Source of the DNA: Acidobacteriota bacterium | Lineage (GTDB): Bacteria > Acidobacteriota > Terriglobia > Bryobacterales > Bryobacteraceae | DNA: 64,000 bases | Assembly (NCBI GenBank): GCA_018268715.1 | Contig: JAFDVZ010000018.1 | Span: 84,189 to 148,188, forward strand | Direction: 5' to 3' | Shown here: positions 44,670-55,205 of the stretch, piece by piece | How the letters are laid out: the number at the start of each line of letters is the position of its first letter | Position numbering within the stretch: the stretch's first letter is position 1 | Translations under genes and position numbers: made by a program | The notes under the pieces: model-generated | Seen by the model: the letters and a program-made list of their open reading frames with translations, nothing else | Databases searched by the model: none | Told to the model about the DNA's origin: nothing

Positions 44670-46013
44670 CTACTTGTTTGGGCTCGGCTCGTCCGCCGGA
44701 TTCACATAGTGGGTGTCGGTCGGGCCGAAACCCGAAATCTGGACCAGCACCGGCTCACTCCCGGTCCGTGCGAAATGGTCTCCGCCCGCCGGCTCGGAGT
44801 ACACGCTTCCCGGCGGGAGAGTCTTCAGCGACTGATCGCGGAAGCTGCTCCCGTAACCGAACCTCCACGTTCCCGACACGACCGTCGCGATGCGGTCGTC
44901 GCGGTGAGTGTGGGCGGCGATGGTGGTGTTTGGCGGAACCGAAAGAACGATAGTGTAGAAGCCCGACTTCGACGGGTCGCCAAACAGGACCTTCGTGCTG
45001 ACGCCCGAGAGTTTCGAGCTTCCGATGTTCTCGTTCCCGGTCTGATTGGCGCGAACCTCGCCGGGAGTCATCCGCATCTCCGGAAGGCGCGAGGCGTGTT
45101 TCGATCCGATGAAGCGTAGCAGCGCGTCCATCGTCTCCGTGGGTCGTTCCTCCATCAGCCAATGTCCGGTGTCGGGCATTGAGATCGACTCCGCATTCAC
45201 CGCCACCAGTTTCGCCTGACGCCCCAATACCGGGGCGCTTGCCTTCGCGCCTGCGATTGCCAGGACGGGCATCGGCAACTTCGTCTGGGCGAAGCGGGCA
45301 AAATGCTCAGCCGCCTGCTGGAATGAGACGAAATAGGCCCAGCCGGCGCGCATCCGGCCAGGACGGGCGTACGCGGCGGCGTACTCGCGCCGGTCGGCCT
45401 CTGGGAGAGAGCGCGTCTTGTCGGCCGCGAAGTCATTCCAGAAATGCTCGAAGAAAGTCCGCTCGCGTCCTTGCACCAACGCCTCGGGCGTTGGACCGTT
45501 GAACCGGAAGTGCCACATACCGGTAGAGTTGTAGATGGCCTCCCACCCCTCGACTCCCGGCAGGAACGCATCCATCAGCGCGAGCTTTTCGGTCTCGGAG
45601 GGAAACTGCGCGGCGTACGCGTAGGCGACCATCAGGCCGATATCATGCCCGATCACCACGGCACTCCCGATGCCCAGACTCTTCACCAGGTCGTGGATGC
45701 GCGCCGCGGAGTGGCTCATGTCGAGGCCGTCGGCCGGGATATCCGATCCCCCGATGCCGGGCAGATCCGGAGCAATCACCGTGAAGGCAGTAGCCAGCTT
45801 GGGAATCAGCGGGCGCCACATGCGCGAGGTTTCCGCGTATCCGTGCAACAACACCACCGCCGGCCCGTGGCCCGCCGCCAGGTATTGGAGTTTGACGCCC
45901 CCAATGTCCGCGGTTCGCGTGGCGATCGGCTGGGCGGCGAGTGGCGAAGCTAATAGCGCGATCATTCCCGCCAGGTGGAGGAAAGCGGTCGTTCTTTGGG
46001 CATAACTCGGCAT
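44670..46013 (-). CDS. Exported alpha/beta hydrolase (epoxide-hydrolase/dehalogenase type) fused to cupin
   Basis: This 447-residue protein begins after AAGGAG and has a signal peptide (~1-27, ending SPLAAQ). The hydrolase (~30-310) has the oxyanion loop HGYAE (57-61) and an aspartate nucleophile, Asp124 in VVIGHDIGL, rather than serine. This places it with epoxide hydrolases and haloacid or haloalkane dehalogenases, and DTGHWLMEE supplies the catalytic His. Residues ~335-440 are a cupin (YTIVLSVPPNTTIAAHTHRD, then DRIATVVSGTWRFGYG), which usually binds metal through its His residues. The fusion of the two is unusual. It follows a lipase-like gene (55 bases) and shares its strand. Confidence 0.86.
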   Translation of the reverse strand: MPSYAQRTTAFLHLAGMIALLASPLAAQPIATRTADIGGVKLQYLAAGHGPAVVLLHGYAETSRMWRPLIPKLATAFTVIAPDLPGIGGSDIPADGLDMSHSAARIHDLVKSLGIGSAVVIGHDIGLMVAYAYAAQFPSETEKLALMDAFLPGVEGWEAIYNSTGMWHFRFNGPTPEALVQGRERTFFEHFWNDFAADKTRSLPEADRREYAAAYARPGRMRAGWAYFVSFQQAAEHFARFAQTKLPMPVLAIAGAKASAPVLGRQAKLVAVNAESISMPDTGHWLMEERPTETMDALLRFIGSKHASRLPEMRMTPGEVRANQTGNENIGSSKLSGVSTKVLFGDPSKSGFYTIVLSVPPNTTIAAHTHRDDRIATVVSGTWRFGYGSSFRDQSLKTLPPGSVYSEPAGGDHFARTGSEPVLVQISGFGPTDTHYVNPADEPSPNK

Positions 46014-46068
46014 AGATTGTCTCCTTATACGCGTGTGTATATGTGTGGCTCGGCTAGGATGGCCGCGT

Positions 46069-46944
46069 TTATGCGCTGCTCCCCTTGCTCATCTGCTCGG
46101 GGAGTCGTGCTGCGATCCAGGCCTGGATGTCGCTGATAACCGCGGCTCTGTCCAGATCGTTCAGTGGATCGTGGTAGCTTCCTTCGTAGAGCCGAAGCGT
46201 CTTGTCCTTCGAGCCCGCGGCTTCGTGGAAGAACTGGCTTCCCGACGGTCTCGCGGCTTTGTCTTCCGTTCCGTGAAGAATCAGCAGGGGAATCGATAGA
46301 ACCGGGAAGTCCCGCATGAGGCGTTCGTCCGACCGAACTAACTCCGCGACGGTCTTCGTGGGTTGTGTCTCATGGGCGATGAGGGGATCGGAATTCAGCA
46401 TTTCAAGAACGTCCGGATCGCGCGTGAAGTCTTCGTTCTTCAGATGCAGGACGTGAGCGTGTGGAGCAACATGGCTAAGTCCCTTCAGCACCGCCAGGGC
46501 GAAATCGGGAGCGGGCAATTGGTAAGCGAAGCTCTCGCAAATCAGACCGGCGAGTTCGCCTGGGTGATCGAGCGCATATAGGCAGGCGAGAACGCCTCCC
46601 GCGCTGTGCCCCAGCAGGTACACGGGCAGTCCGGGCTCGCGAGACTTGGCGAGCGCCACTAGCGCTTCAATGTCGTTGACGTAGTCGGCGAACCGGTCGA
46701 CGTAGTATCGCTCGCCGTCGGATCTTCCGCGCCCTCTCAGGTCGACCGCATACACGGCGAGTCCCTGCGCAGCGAGTTGCTGGCCCGTCCAGGTGTAGTA
46801 ACCGCTGTGCGAGTTAAAACCAGGAACCACGGCGACAAGTCCACGCGCCCGACCCGTGGGACGCCATGACCGAAAAAAGAGTTCGATACCGCCGGCGCTG
46901 CTGAGTTTCCCCTCGCCAGCTATGACTGACTGAATATTGTCCAT
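46069..46944 (-). CDS. Alpha/beta hydrolase, monoacylglycerol-lipase-like
   Basis: The ATG at 46944 has GGGAGG at 5 bases and replaces a longer frame; the product is 291 residues with no signal peptide. It has GFNSHSGYYTW (oxyanion region), the nucleophile Ser114 in GHSAGG, LRGRGRSDG and YHDPLNDLDRA with the catalytic His, and ILHGTEDKAA for the Asp. These are features of Hydrolase_4/MGL-type serine lipases. It is preceded by a STAS-domain gene 19 bases upstream and followed by the hydrolase-cupin gene, forming a likely three-gene operon. Confidence 0.88.
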   Translation of the reverse strand: MDNIQSVIAGEGKLSSAGGIELFFRSWRPTGRARGLVAVVPGFNSHSGYYTWTGQQLAAQGLAVYAVDLRGRGRSDGERYYVDRFADYVNDIEALVALAKSREPGLPVYLLGHSAGGVLACLYALDHPGELAGLICESFAYQLPAPDFALAVLKGLSHVAPHAHVLHLKNEDFTRDPDVLEMLNSDPLIAHETQPTKTVAELVRSDERLMRDFPVLSIPLLILHGTEDKAARPSGSQFFHEAAGSKDKTLRLYEGSYHDPLNDLDRAAVISDIQAWIAARLPEQMSKGSSA

Positions 46945-46963
46945 ATAATCCTCCCGCGGCAGT

Positions 46964-47236
46964 CTATTTTGCCCTGCCCGCTTCCCGCTCGCGCTGAATC
47001 CATTCACGGATAAATGGAGGGCAGCCGAGCAGGTTGTAGCCTTCTAACTCGCATCCGCTGAGGAAGCGCACCGCTTCCACATCCAGAGTCGTGACGTCGG
47101 AAAGGTCGATGTTGGCCGGGGGTGGGCAGTTATCGAGTTCCGTTCTGACCGCGTCCAGGTGTTCGGATCGAATCCTTCCGATCAATCGAACGGTGGGTGT
47201 TGCGCCGGCGCTCGCATTGTCGATCCGCAACGTCAC
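46964..47236 (-). CDS. Short STAS-domain protein
   Basis: This 90-residue protein starts with GTG and lacks a good Shine-Dalgarno. Its pattern VRLIGRIRSEHLDAVRTELD and NIDLSDVTTLDVEAVRFLSG matches STAS/anti-sigma-factor-antagonist-like folds, except that the phosphorylatable Ser region reads DVTTLDVEA (Thr at the corresponding position). STAS modules bind anti-sigma factors or sense small ligands. It is upstream of the lipase and between it and a sigma54 activator gene, 120 bases away. Regulatory linkage to those genes is plausible but not shown. Confidence 0.7.
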   Translation of the reverse strand: MTLRIDNASAGATPTVRLIGRIRSEHLDAVRTELDNCPPPANIDLSDVTTLDVEAVRFLSGCELEGYNLLGCPPFIREWIQREREAGRAK

Positions 47237-47356
47237 GGCGTTGGCTATAGCATCTCGGCGGCCATGGGCCGATCGCTGAAACGAATAGAGTTGCCGACGC
47301 GGTCCTTGCCGGGATTTGGGAAAATGCCGAAAACCGGGCGGGCGGAGGGCGGGCGG

Positions 47357-49177
<1,821 letters not shown>

Positions 49178-49322
49178 AGGGTTCATCTCCAGGCGACCTA
49201 CAGATTAGACGTGTCTGTGAGCGCATTCCATTATCGCCAATTCGGGTCGGCGCGTCGTCGCCGTCTGGTGGGTCGGCGGGCATCCGGCCCCACGGGCCCG
49301 ACTGGTGGCCCATAATCGGGAT

Positions 49323-50624
49323 ATGAGACGCGCGCTCCTGTTCCTTCTGGCCGCTACTGTTGCTCCGGCCGCCGTCGAAACGGTTCCGTTTCGGCAGGAC
49401 GCATTTCCCACCGCTGCTGGCTGGACGCTATGGTCGCCCCGCGTCGAGATCGCTCCGCGCCTGTGGGCGGGCGATATCCACTCCCGCCGGGGCAGAGGGG
49501 CCTTGGGGCTTTCGGGTGACAGCAACGCCGCCGCCTTTGGCGGTTGGGAGCGCGAACTGCGCGGCGTCGAGCCCGGCCGTTGGTATCGCTTCCGCGCCTG
49601 CTATCGGGCGGAGGGAGTCGACGATCCGGCCCGCCAGGTTGTGCCGCGCCTCGATTGGATCGCCGCCGCCGGCGCGCGGAAGGGCCAGCCCGAATACCCG
49701 TGGAAGGCCGAGCCGCTCAGCGACGGTTGGACGGCGCTAAGCCAGGATGTGCAGGCGCCCCCCGAGGCCGCCGGGGTCAAGATTCAGTTGCTACTGGTGA
49801 ACGCGCCGCGCGGCACCGTGTGGTGGGACGAGGTCTCGCTTGAAGCCGTCAGCGCACCCTCGCCACGCTCCGTCTCGATCGCGTCGGTGAACCTGCGTCC
49901 GGCGAAGACCGACGATCCGGTGGGTGAGTTCATTGCTCTGCTCGACCGTTCGCTTCCTCAAAAGACCGACATCGTCGTACTCCCGGAGGGCATCACGAAA
50001 ATCGGCACGGGTAAGACCTACGCGGCCGCCGCCGAGTCCCTGCCGGGGCCGGCCACGGCTCGCCTTGGCGAATTCGCCCGACGCCACAACGTGTGGATTG
50101 TCGCGGGAGTCTACGAGCGCGAACGCCAGACCGTGTATAACACGGCCGTGCTGATCGATCGACAGGGTCGCTTGGCCGGCCGGTATCGCAAAGTCTACAT
50201 CCCGCGCGAGGAGTATGAGGGCGGCATTACGCCGGGATCGGATTACCCGGTATTCCGCACCGATTTCGGGATTGTGGGCATGATGATCTGCTGGGACGTG
50301 CAGTACGCCGATCCCGCCCGCGCACTCGCTCTGCGCGGCGCCGAGATGATTCTGATGCCGATCGCCGGCGGAAACGAGACCCTGGCCCGGGCTCGCGCCA
50401 TCGAGAATCACGTGTTCCTGGTGTCGTCGGGCTACGATCATCCGACCTACATCATGGATCCCAACGGCGAGATGCTGTCGCGCGCAAACGAGCGTGGGAC
50501 GCTGGCCGTCGCCACCGCGGACTTGAGCCGCCGCTACCTGGACCCCTGGTTGGGCGACATGCGGGCTCGTTTCATGAAGGAGTTGCGAACCGACGCCGGC
50601 GTGGATCCGCCCGGCCGACGCTAG
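49323..50624 (+). CDS. Exported carbon-nitrogen hydrolase (nitrilase fold) with N-terminal carbohydrate-binding-like domain
   Basis: The ATG at 49323 is chosen because the signal peptide MRRALLFLLAATVAPAAVET follows; the product is 433 residues. Residues ~25-185 look like a beta-sandwich (ELRGVEPGRWYRFRACYRAE, TVWWDEVSL), a jelly-roll binding domain. The catalytic part (~190-420) has the Glu-Lys-Cys triad: Glu222 in VVLPEGI, Lys290 in YRKVYIPREEYEGG and Cys323 in MMICWDVQYA. Nitrilases hydrolyse nitriles or amides; an exported member with a glycan-binding module might act on an amide of an extracellular polymer. This is inference. It is convergent with the GH28 gene. Confidence 0.85.
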   Translation: MRRALLFLLAATVAPAAVETVPFRQDAFPTAAGWTLWSPRVEIAPRLWAGDIHSRRGRGALGLSGDSNAAAFGGWERELRGVEPGRWYRFRACYRAEGVDDPARQVVPRLDWIAAAGARKGQPEYPWKAEPLSDGWTALSQDVQAPPEAAGVKIQLLLVNAPRGTVWWDEVSLEAVSAPSPRSVSIASVNLRPAKTDDPVGEFIALLDRSLPQKTDIVVLPEGITKIGTGKTYAAAAESLPGPATARLGEFARRHNVWIVAGVYERERQTVYNTAVLIDRQGRLAGRYRKVYIPREEYEGGITPGSDYPVFRTDFGIVGMMICWDVQYADPARALALRGAEMILMPIAGGNETLARARAIENHVFLVSSGYDHPTYIMDPNGEMLSRANERGTLAVATADLSRRYLDPWLGDMRARFMKELRTDAGVDPPGRR

Positions 50625-50653
50625 TCGCGGGGGGAGTCGGACCCAACGGCTCG

Positions 50654-52216
50654 TCACATCTCCTTGCGCTCGGCCTTGCCAATTCTCGCGTCCGGCACGG
50701 GGGCGGATCCGCGCACTGTCACGCCATCCACCTTCAGCATCAGCAACGTGGGCGTGTTCGGTGCAGCGTCGGACCGCATGCGGTCCAACTCCACGTCCGC
50801 GGCCTGATCGAGCACCACTACCGGCCGGCGATCTTCCTTCTCGTGCGTGATCACGACGTTCGACAGGCGGACGCCCCGGGCGTGACGGATGAACAAGCCG
50901 GATGCGGGAATCAGACCGAACATCGATGGCTCCGGGTATTCTTTCTCGCGCTCGGGCGTCATCAGCGGATCGCGCGGGGGCACGCCGCCAGTGGCGCGGA
51001 AGAAGAAGGTGTTCACCAGATCGGCGGGCTGCCTCGCCACGTCGTCCATGGTCAGTCCGCCGCGGTAGGACAGGCGAATGTCGCTCAGCGTGACGTCTTC
51101 TACGTCGTGGCCAGGTATGCCGCTGATGATCGATGCATACCTCGAATCCGCGTTGGAGGCGACCACATGTGAGATGCTGACACGCCGTATGGAGCCGATA
51201 GGCGCGTTTTCCGGCGCCCGCATGCGGCTGCCCAGACGGATGAAGATCGGCGAGTTCGAAGCGTCGCGCATGGTGATGTTCGATATCGCTATGTCCTCGA
51301 TGTGTGAGCCGTCCACGCTTTCGATCGCCAGCCCGCGGGACCGGTCGAACACGATGTTCGAGATCGTGATATTGCGGAAGTCGCCGTTCGACTCCGTGCC
51401 AAGCTTGATGCGGCCGGTGGGTCCGTCGCGGTCCGGCGCTCGCGTCACGGTTCGCCTGAAGGTCCCGTCGAGCAGTGATCCGATGTCGTATCCGCTGACC
51501 AGGCAGTTGGTGATGGTGACGTGTTCGGTGGGGCGAAATACGCCCAGCGCGAAGCTCGTCTTCAACACGATGGCGTCGTCGTTCGGCGTGTTGGCGCTGA
51601 CGTTCGAGATGCGGACGTTACGGCAGGAATCGATGTCGATGGCGTCGCGGTTGGTGTCGATCCGGAGGTTGTCGATGGTCAGATTGTCGACGCCGGTGGC
51701 GAGGATTGCGAAGTGCCCGCCCGAGAGCACGGAGAAGTCGCGCAGGGTGACGTTGCGGCACAGTTTCAGGGCGATGGCCTTGTCCTGTCCGCGCTCCCCG
51801 CGCGTCAGACCCTTGGCGCCGGAGATCAGGCCCACGCCGACAATCGACACGTTCTCCAGTCCTTCGCCCCAGATGAGGCTGTTATGCCAGTGGCTGTGTC
51901 CAAAGTCCTGAAAGCGGGTATGCTCGTTCGGTTCAGCCGGGTCGTAGGCGGATGCGTCGGGGCTCGCCTCGATGACCGCGCCCGCGTCGATTTGCAGGGT
52001 AATATTGCTGCGTAGGCGGATCGAGCCGGTGAGGTAGGTTCCGGCCGGAAATGCGACCGTGCCTCCTCCGGCCGACGCGGCGGCCTCCACGGCGCGATTG
52101 ATCGAGTTCCGGTCGAGTGTCTTGCCGTCGCCCTTGGCTCCGAATGCCCGGACGTCGAAGGTGGCCGCGTGTGCGGAGACGGCGCACAGCAGCGCGGTCC
52201 AAACAATGGCCTTCAT
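50654..52216 (-). CDS. Glycoside hydrolase family 28 (polygalacturonase-like), exported
   Basis: The ATG at 52216 starts the signal MKAIVWTALLCAVSAHA; the product is 520 residues. The right-handed parallel beta-helix is visible from VRAFGAKGDGKTLDRNSINR onward, with repeats of a VTLRDF/ITISNI type. GH28 catalytic motifs are present: NRDAIDIDSC (NxD), PNDDAIVLKT (DD pair) and GRIKLGTESNGDF (RIK). The usual GHG appears altered near SLLDGTF. It hydrolyses galacturonate-containing pectin or related chains. It is divergent from GH97, whose start is 55 bases away. No operator was recognised between them. Confidence 0.9.
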   Translation of the reverse strand: MKAIVWTALLCAVSAHAATFDVRAFGAKGDGKTLDRNSINRAVEAAASAGGGTVAFPAGTYLTGSIRLRSNITLQIDAGAVIEASPDASAYDPAEPNEHTRFQDFGHSHWHNSLIWGEGLENVSIVGVGLISGAKGLTRGERGQDKAIALKLCRNVTLRDFSVLSGGHFAILATGVDNLTIDNLRIDTNRDAIDIDSCRNVRISNVSANTPNDDAIVLKTSFALGVFRPTEHVTITNCLVSGYDIGSLLDGTFRRTVTRAPDRDGPTGRIKLGTESNGDFRNITISNIVFDRSRGLAIESVDGSHIEDIAISNITMRDASNSPIFIRLGSRMRAPENAPIGSIRRVSISHVVASNADSRYASIISGIPGHDVEDVTLSDIRLSYRGGLTMDDVARQPADLVNTFFFRATGGVPPRDPLMTPEREKEYPEPSMFGLIPASGLFIRHARGVRLSNVVITHEKEDRRPVVVLDQAADVELDRMRSDAAPNTPTLLMLKVDGVTVRGSAPVPDARIGKAERKEM

Positions 52217-52271
52217 TTGACTGGCAGCATATCGCACGAGGGCGAGGCCAGGCGCATATGATCGTAATGCC

Positions 52272-54236
52272 ATGTATCGCGCCCTCATCTTCGCGGTCGC
52301 TTTCCCCGTTGTCGCGCAGCCGCCCGTAACGCTGTTGCAGTCTCCCAACCAGCGGATCGAACTCGCGCTAAAGATCGTGCAGAAAGACCCCGCTCAACCC
52401 GGCGAACTGGCCTATTCCGTCGCCTTCGATGGCAAGCCGCTGGTCGAATGGTCCGCTCTCCGCCTGGAACTGCAGGGACAGCGCCCGCTCGGCGCCAGCG
52501 TCCGGATTGCCGCCGCCGAGTCTTCTCGTGGATCCGCCGCCTACCGGCTGGTGGCCGGGAAGACCTCCCTGGTGAACGATCCCTACACCGCCCTGCGTGT
52601 CGAGCTCGAAGAGCCCTCCGGGCTGCTGAGACGCAGGTTCGCGATCGAGGCGCGCGCCTTCAATGACGCCGTCGCCTTCCGCTACGTGGTCCCCGATCAG
52701 GCGGGGATGAATGAGCTTCGCCTGGTGAAGGAGGTCTCCGAGTTCCGCGTCGCCAAGGACGCGACGAGCTATGCCCTGGTGCTGCCGAACTACCGTTCCA
52801 TGTATGAAAGCGAGTTCGTGAAACTCCCGCTGAGCGCTTTCTCAAACCAGGGCGGCGTGGCGAGCACCGTGCTGCTGGGCGCGCCGTTACTGCTGGACGT
52901 TCCGGGGACGGCGTGGTTGGCGATCACGGAGGCCGATGTCCGCGACTACCCGGCCATGTACCTGGTGAACCCCTCCGGCAGTTGGACTGGCCACTGGCTG
53001 GAATCGCGACTGTCGCCCTCCGTTCAGGATCCGGAGCTTGCGGCGACGGTGGCGCTGCCCTGCCGGTCGCCGTGGCGAGTCCTGATGATCGCCGACTCTC
53101 CGGGTCGGTTTATCGAATCGAACGTGCTGACGAGCCTCAATCCGGAAAGCGCCGTCCGCGACACTCTCTGGATTCGAGCGGGGCGCGCCGCCTGGGATTG
53201 GTGGAACGGTAGCGTGGGTCCTGATGGCCGGGCCTCCTACAGCACCGCGACCATGAAATATCTCGCCGACTTTGCGGGGCGGAACGGGCTTGAGTACCTG
53301 CTGGTGGACGCGGGATGGAGTTCCATCACCGATATCACGCGGCCCAACGGGCGGGTGGATATTCCCGACTTGGTCCAATACGCTCGCTCAAAGGGCGTCG
53401 GCGTTTGGATCTGGCTGCATTACACGCCAGTGGTCCGGCAGATGGAGGAGGCGTTCCCGCTGTATGAGAAGTGGGGCGTGGCTGGGCTGAAGATCGACTT
53501 CATCTCCCGCGATGACCAGGCCGGCATCCAGTTCTACCATCGGGTGGCGGCGCTGGCGGCGCGGCATCACCTGATGGTGGATTTTCACGGCTCGACGAAG
53601 CCCAGCGGGCTGGAGCGCACCTGGCCGAACGTCATGGGATATGAGGCGGTGCTGGGCATGGAGCAATCGAAGGCGGGGATGCGCGACAACCCCGACCATC
53701 ATGTGATGCTTCCGTTCACGCGCATGTTGGCGGGGCCGATGGACTATACGCCAGGAGGCTTCAATAATGTCACCCGCGATGAGTTCGAACCGCGAAACGT
53801 GCGGCCGATGGTGTTGGGGACCCGCGCGCACCATCTTGCGATGTACGCCGTGTATCTGGCGCCGTTCCAGATGGTTTCCGATCATCCCACTGCTTATGAA
53901 GGCGATCCGGCCTTCGAATTCATTCGCGCTGTTCCCGCGTCGTGGGATGAGACGCGCTTTGTTGCAGGCGGTCCCGGCGAGTGGGTCGCCGTCGCGCGCC
54001 GCCGTGGCTTCGATTGGTATATCGGGGCGATGACCGGGTGGGTTGCGCGGGATATTGAAATTCCGCTGTCGTTTCTCAAGGGCTCGGGCAACGCCAAGGT
54101 GTACAAGGACGCAGCCGACGCCGACCGGAATCCGAAGAACATCGTTATCGAGAATCGTCCAGTGACGCCCGGGGACGTCATCAAAGCGCACTTGGCGCCG
54201 GGTGGCGGCTTGGCGATTCACATTACGGTCAAATAG
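52272..54236 (+). CDS. Glycoside hydrolase family 97 (alpha-glucosidase/galactosidase-like)
   Basis: This 654-residue protein has a signal peptide (MYRALIFAVAFPVVAQ). The N-terminal beta-supersandwich (~20-250) shows LLQSPNQRIELALKIV and RRFAIEARAFNDAVAFRYVV. A TIM-barrel with YSTATMKYLADFAGRNGLEY, LLVDAGWSS and GVAGLKIDFISRDDQAGIQF follows, then the C-terminal beta domain. GH97 includes inverting and retaining alpha-glycosidases; the class here is undecided. It divides its intergenic region with the GH28 gene and abuts the MPI/DinB-like gene (its stop TAG ends directly before that ATG). Confidence 0.9.
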   Translation: MYRALIFAVAFPVVAQPPVTLLQSPNQRIELALKIVQKDPAQPGELAYSVAFDGKPLVEWSALRLELQGQRPLGASVRIAAAESSRGSAAYRLVAGKTSLVNDPYTALRVELEEPSGLLRRRFAIEARAFNDAVAFRYVVPDQAGMNELRLVKEVSEFRVAKDATSYALVLPNYRSMYESEFVKLPLSAFSNQGGVASTVLLGAPLLLDVPGTAWLAITEADVRDYPAMYLVNPSGSWTGHWLESRLSPSVQDPELAATVALPCRSPWRVLMIADSPGRFIESNVLTSLNPESAVRDTLWIRAGRAAWDWWNGSVGPDGRASYSTATMKYLADFAGRNGLEYLLVDAGWSSITDITRPNGRVDIPDLVQYARSKGVGVWIWLHYTPVVRQMEEAFPLYEKWGVAGLKIDFISRDDQAGIQFYHRVAALAARHHLMVDFHGSTKPSGLERTWPNVMGYEAVLGMEQSKAGMRDNPDHHVMLPFTRMLAGPMDYTPGGFNNVTRDEFEPRNVRPMVLGTRAHHLAMYAVYLAPFQMVSDHPTAYEGDPAFEFIRAVPASWDETRFVAGGPGEWVAVARRRGFDWYIGAMTGWVARDIEIPLSFLKGSGNAKVYKDAADADRNPKNIVIENRPVTPGDVIKAHLAPGGGLAIHITVK

Positions 54237-55070
54237 ATGATAAGTCCGGCTCCGATTCTGTGCGCCGACCTGCTCCGCAAGGTCGACAGCGGGCTGGTGG
54301 ATTTGTTGCGGTCGCTCGAGCCGCGGGACTGGGATCTGCCCACGATAGCGGGATCGTGGACGGTCCGCGATGTGGCGGCCCATCTGCTCGATACGGCGTT
54401 GCGAAAGCTCGCTCTGGTGCGGGACGGATGTCAGGTGGACGCGGTCGAGATACGATCGCCGGACGACCTCGTGACCCTCGTGAATCGATTGAACCGGGAG
54501 GGCGTGACGGTGCACCGCAGGCTCAGCCCTCCCCTGCTGATCGACCTTCTGGAGTTGGCCTGCCGCCAGAGCGCCGACTTCCACGAATCCCTGGATCCGT
54601 TCGGGCCGGCGGCGTTCGCGGTGAGTTGGGCGGGGGAGACGAGGTCGGCCAACTGGTTCGATACGGCTCGCGAACTGACCGAGCGGTGGCATCATCAGCA
54701 GCAGATCCGACTGGCGACGGCTCGTCCGGGTATGATGGATCCGGAAGTGCATCACCCGGTGCTGGACTGTTTCGTGCGCGGGTTGCCGCATCTGTTCCAG
54801 GTCGTGGAGGCAGGCGCCGGGACGGTGGTGGCCGTGGAGATTACGGGCGAAAGCGGCGGTGAGTGGGCCGTGCACCTAGGGGAGGTGGGCTGGCGGCTCG
54901 GCATCTGTGGTGGCGAATCGGCCGCCGCCCGGGTGACGATTCCGGAATCGATCGCTTGGCGACTGTTCACCAAGGGGATCGAGCGCGCCGCAGCCCTCGG
55001 TCAGGTGCGAATCGAGGGTGACCGGCGGCTTGGGGAGAGGGTTCTGAGCCTGACGGCGATCGTCGCCTGA
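54237..55070 (+). CDS. Maleylpyruvate-isomerase/DinB-like four-helix protein
   Basis: This 277-residue protein has an N-terminal four-helix domain (LRKVDSGLVDLLRSLEPRDW, GSWTVRDVAAHLLDTALRKL) with His, and a middle WFDTARELTERWHHQQQIRL that together resemble the metal-binding MPI N-terminal/DinB-2 fold. The C-terminal half (~185-270) looks like an SCP2-type domain (VTIPESIAWRLFTKGIERAA, LGQVRIEGDRRLGERVLSL). Members conjugate low-molecular-weight thiols or damage substrates, but no thiol system is visible. It follows the GH97 stop codon with no gap, so it is cotranscribed. Confidence 0.72.
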   Translation: MISPAPILCADLLRKVDSGLVDLLRSLEPRDWDLPTIAGSWTVRDVAAHLLDTALRKLALVRDGCQVDAVEIRSPDDLVTLVNRLNREGVTVHRRLSPPLLIDLLELACRQSADFHESLDPFGPAAFAVSWAGETRSANWFDTARELTERWHHQQQIRLATARPGMMDPEVHHPVLDCFVRGLPHLFQVVEAGAGTVVAVEITGESGGEWAVHLGEVGWRLGICGGESAAARVTIPESIAWRLFTKGIERAAALGQVRIEGDRRLGERVLSLTAIVA

Positions 55071-55126
55071 GCTTCCGACAACGCGAAACCGGCTGAATTG
55101 TCCACAACCGGCCGCCCGGCATCCGC

Positions 55127-55132
55127 TATACT
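55127..55132 (+). promoter_or_regulatory. TATACT -10-like element before ffh
   Basis: TATACT lies 74 bases before the ffh ATG. A TTGTCC occurs at 55099-55104, but with 22 bases spacing it is not a good -35, so this is a partial promoter match. Confidence 0.3.
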
Positions 55133-55205
55133 GAAAGAACTGGCCTATCCTCAGTAGTGTGCCTCAACTCACCTGAGTGCTTCGGTAGTCCGGCCTGATC
55201 GAGCC

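Noticed and set aside
47237..47356. Sigma54 promoter before the STAS gene
   Set aside because: No GG-N10-GC arrangement with good flanks was found on the minus strand.
53388..54875. 495-codon minus-strand open frame opposite GH97
   Set aside because: Arg/His/Gln-rich translation typical of a GC shadow; GH97 motifs are unambiguous on the plus strand.
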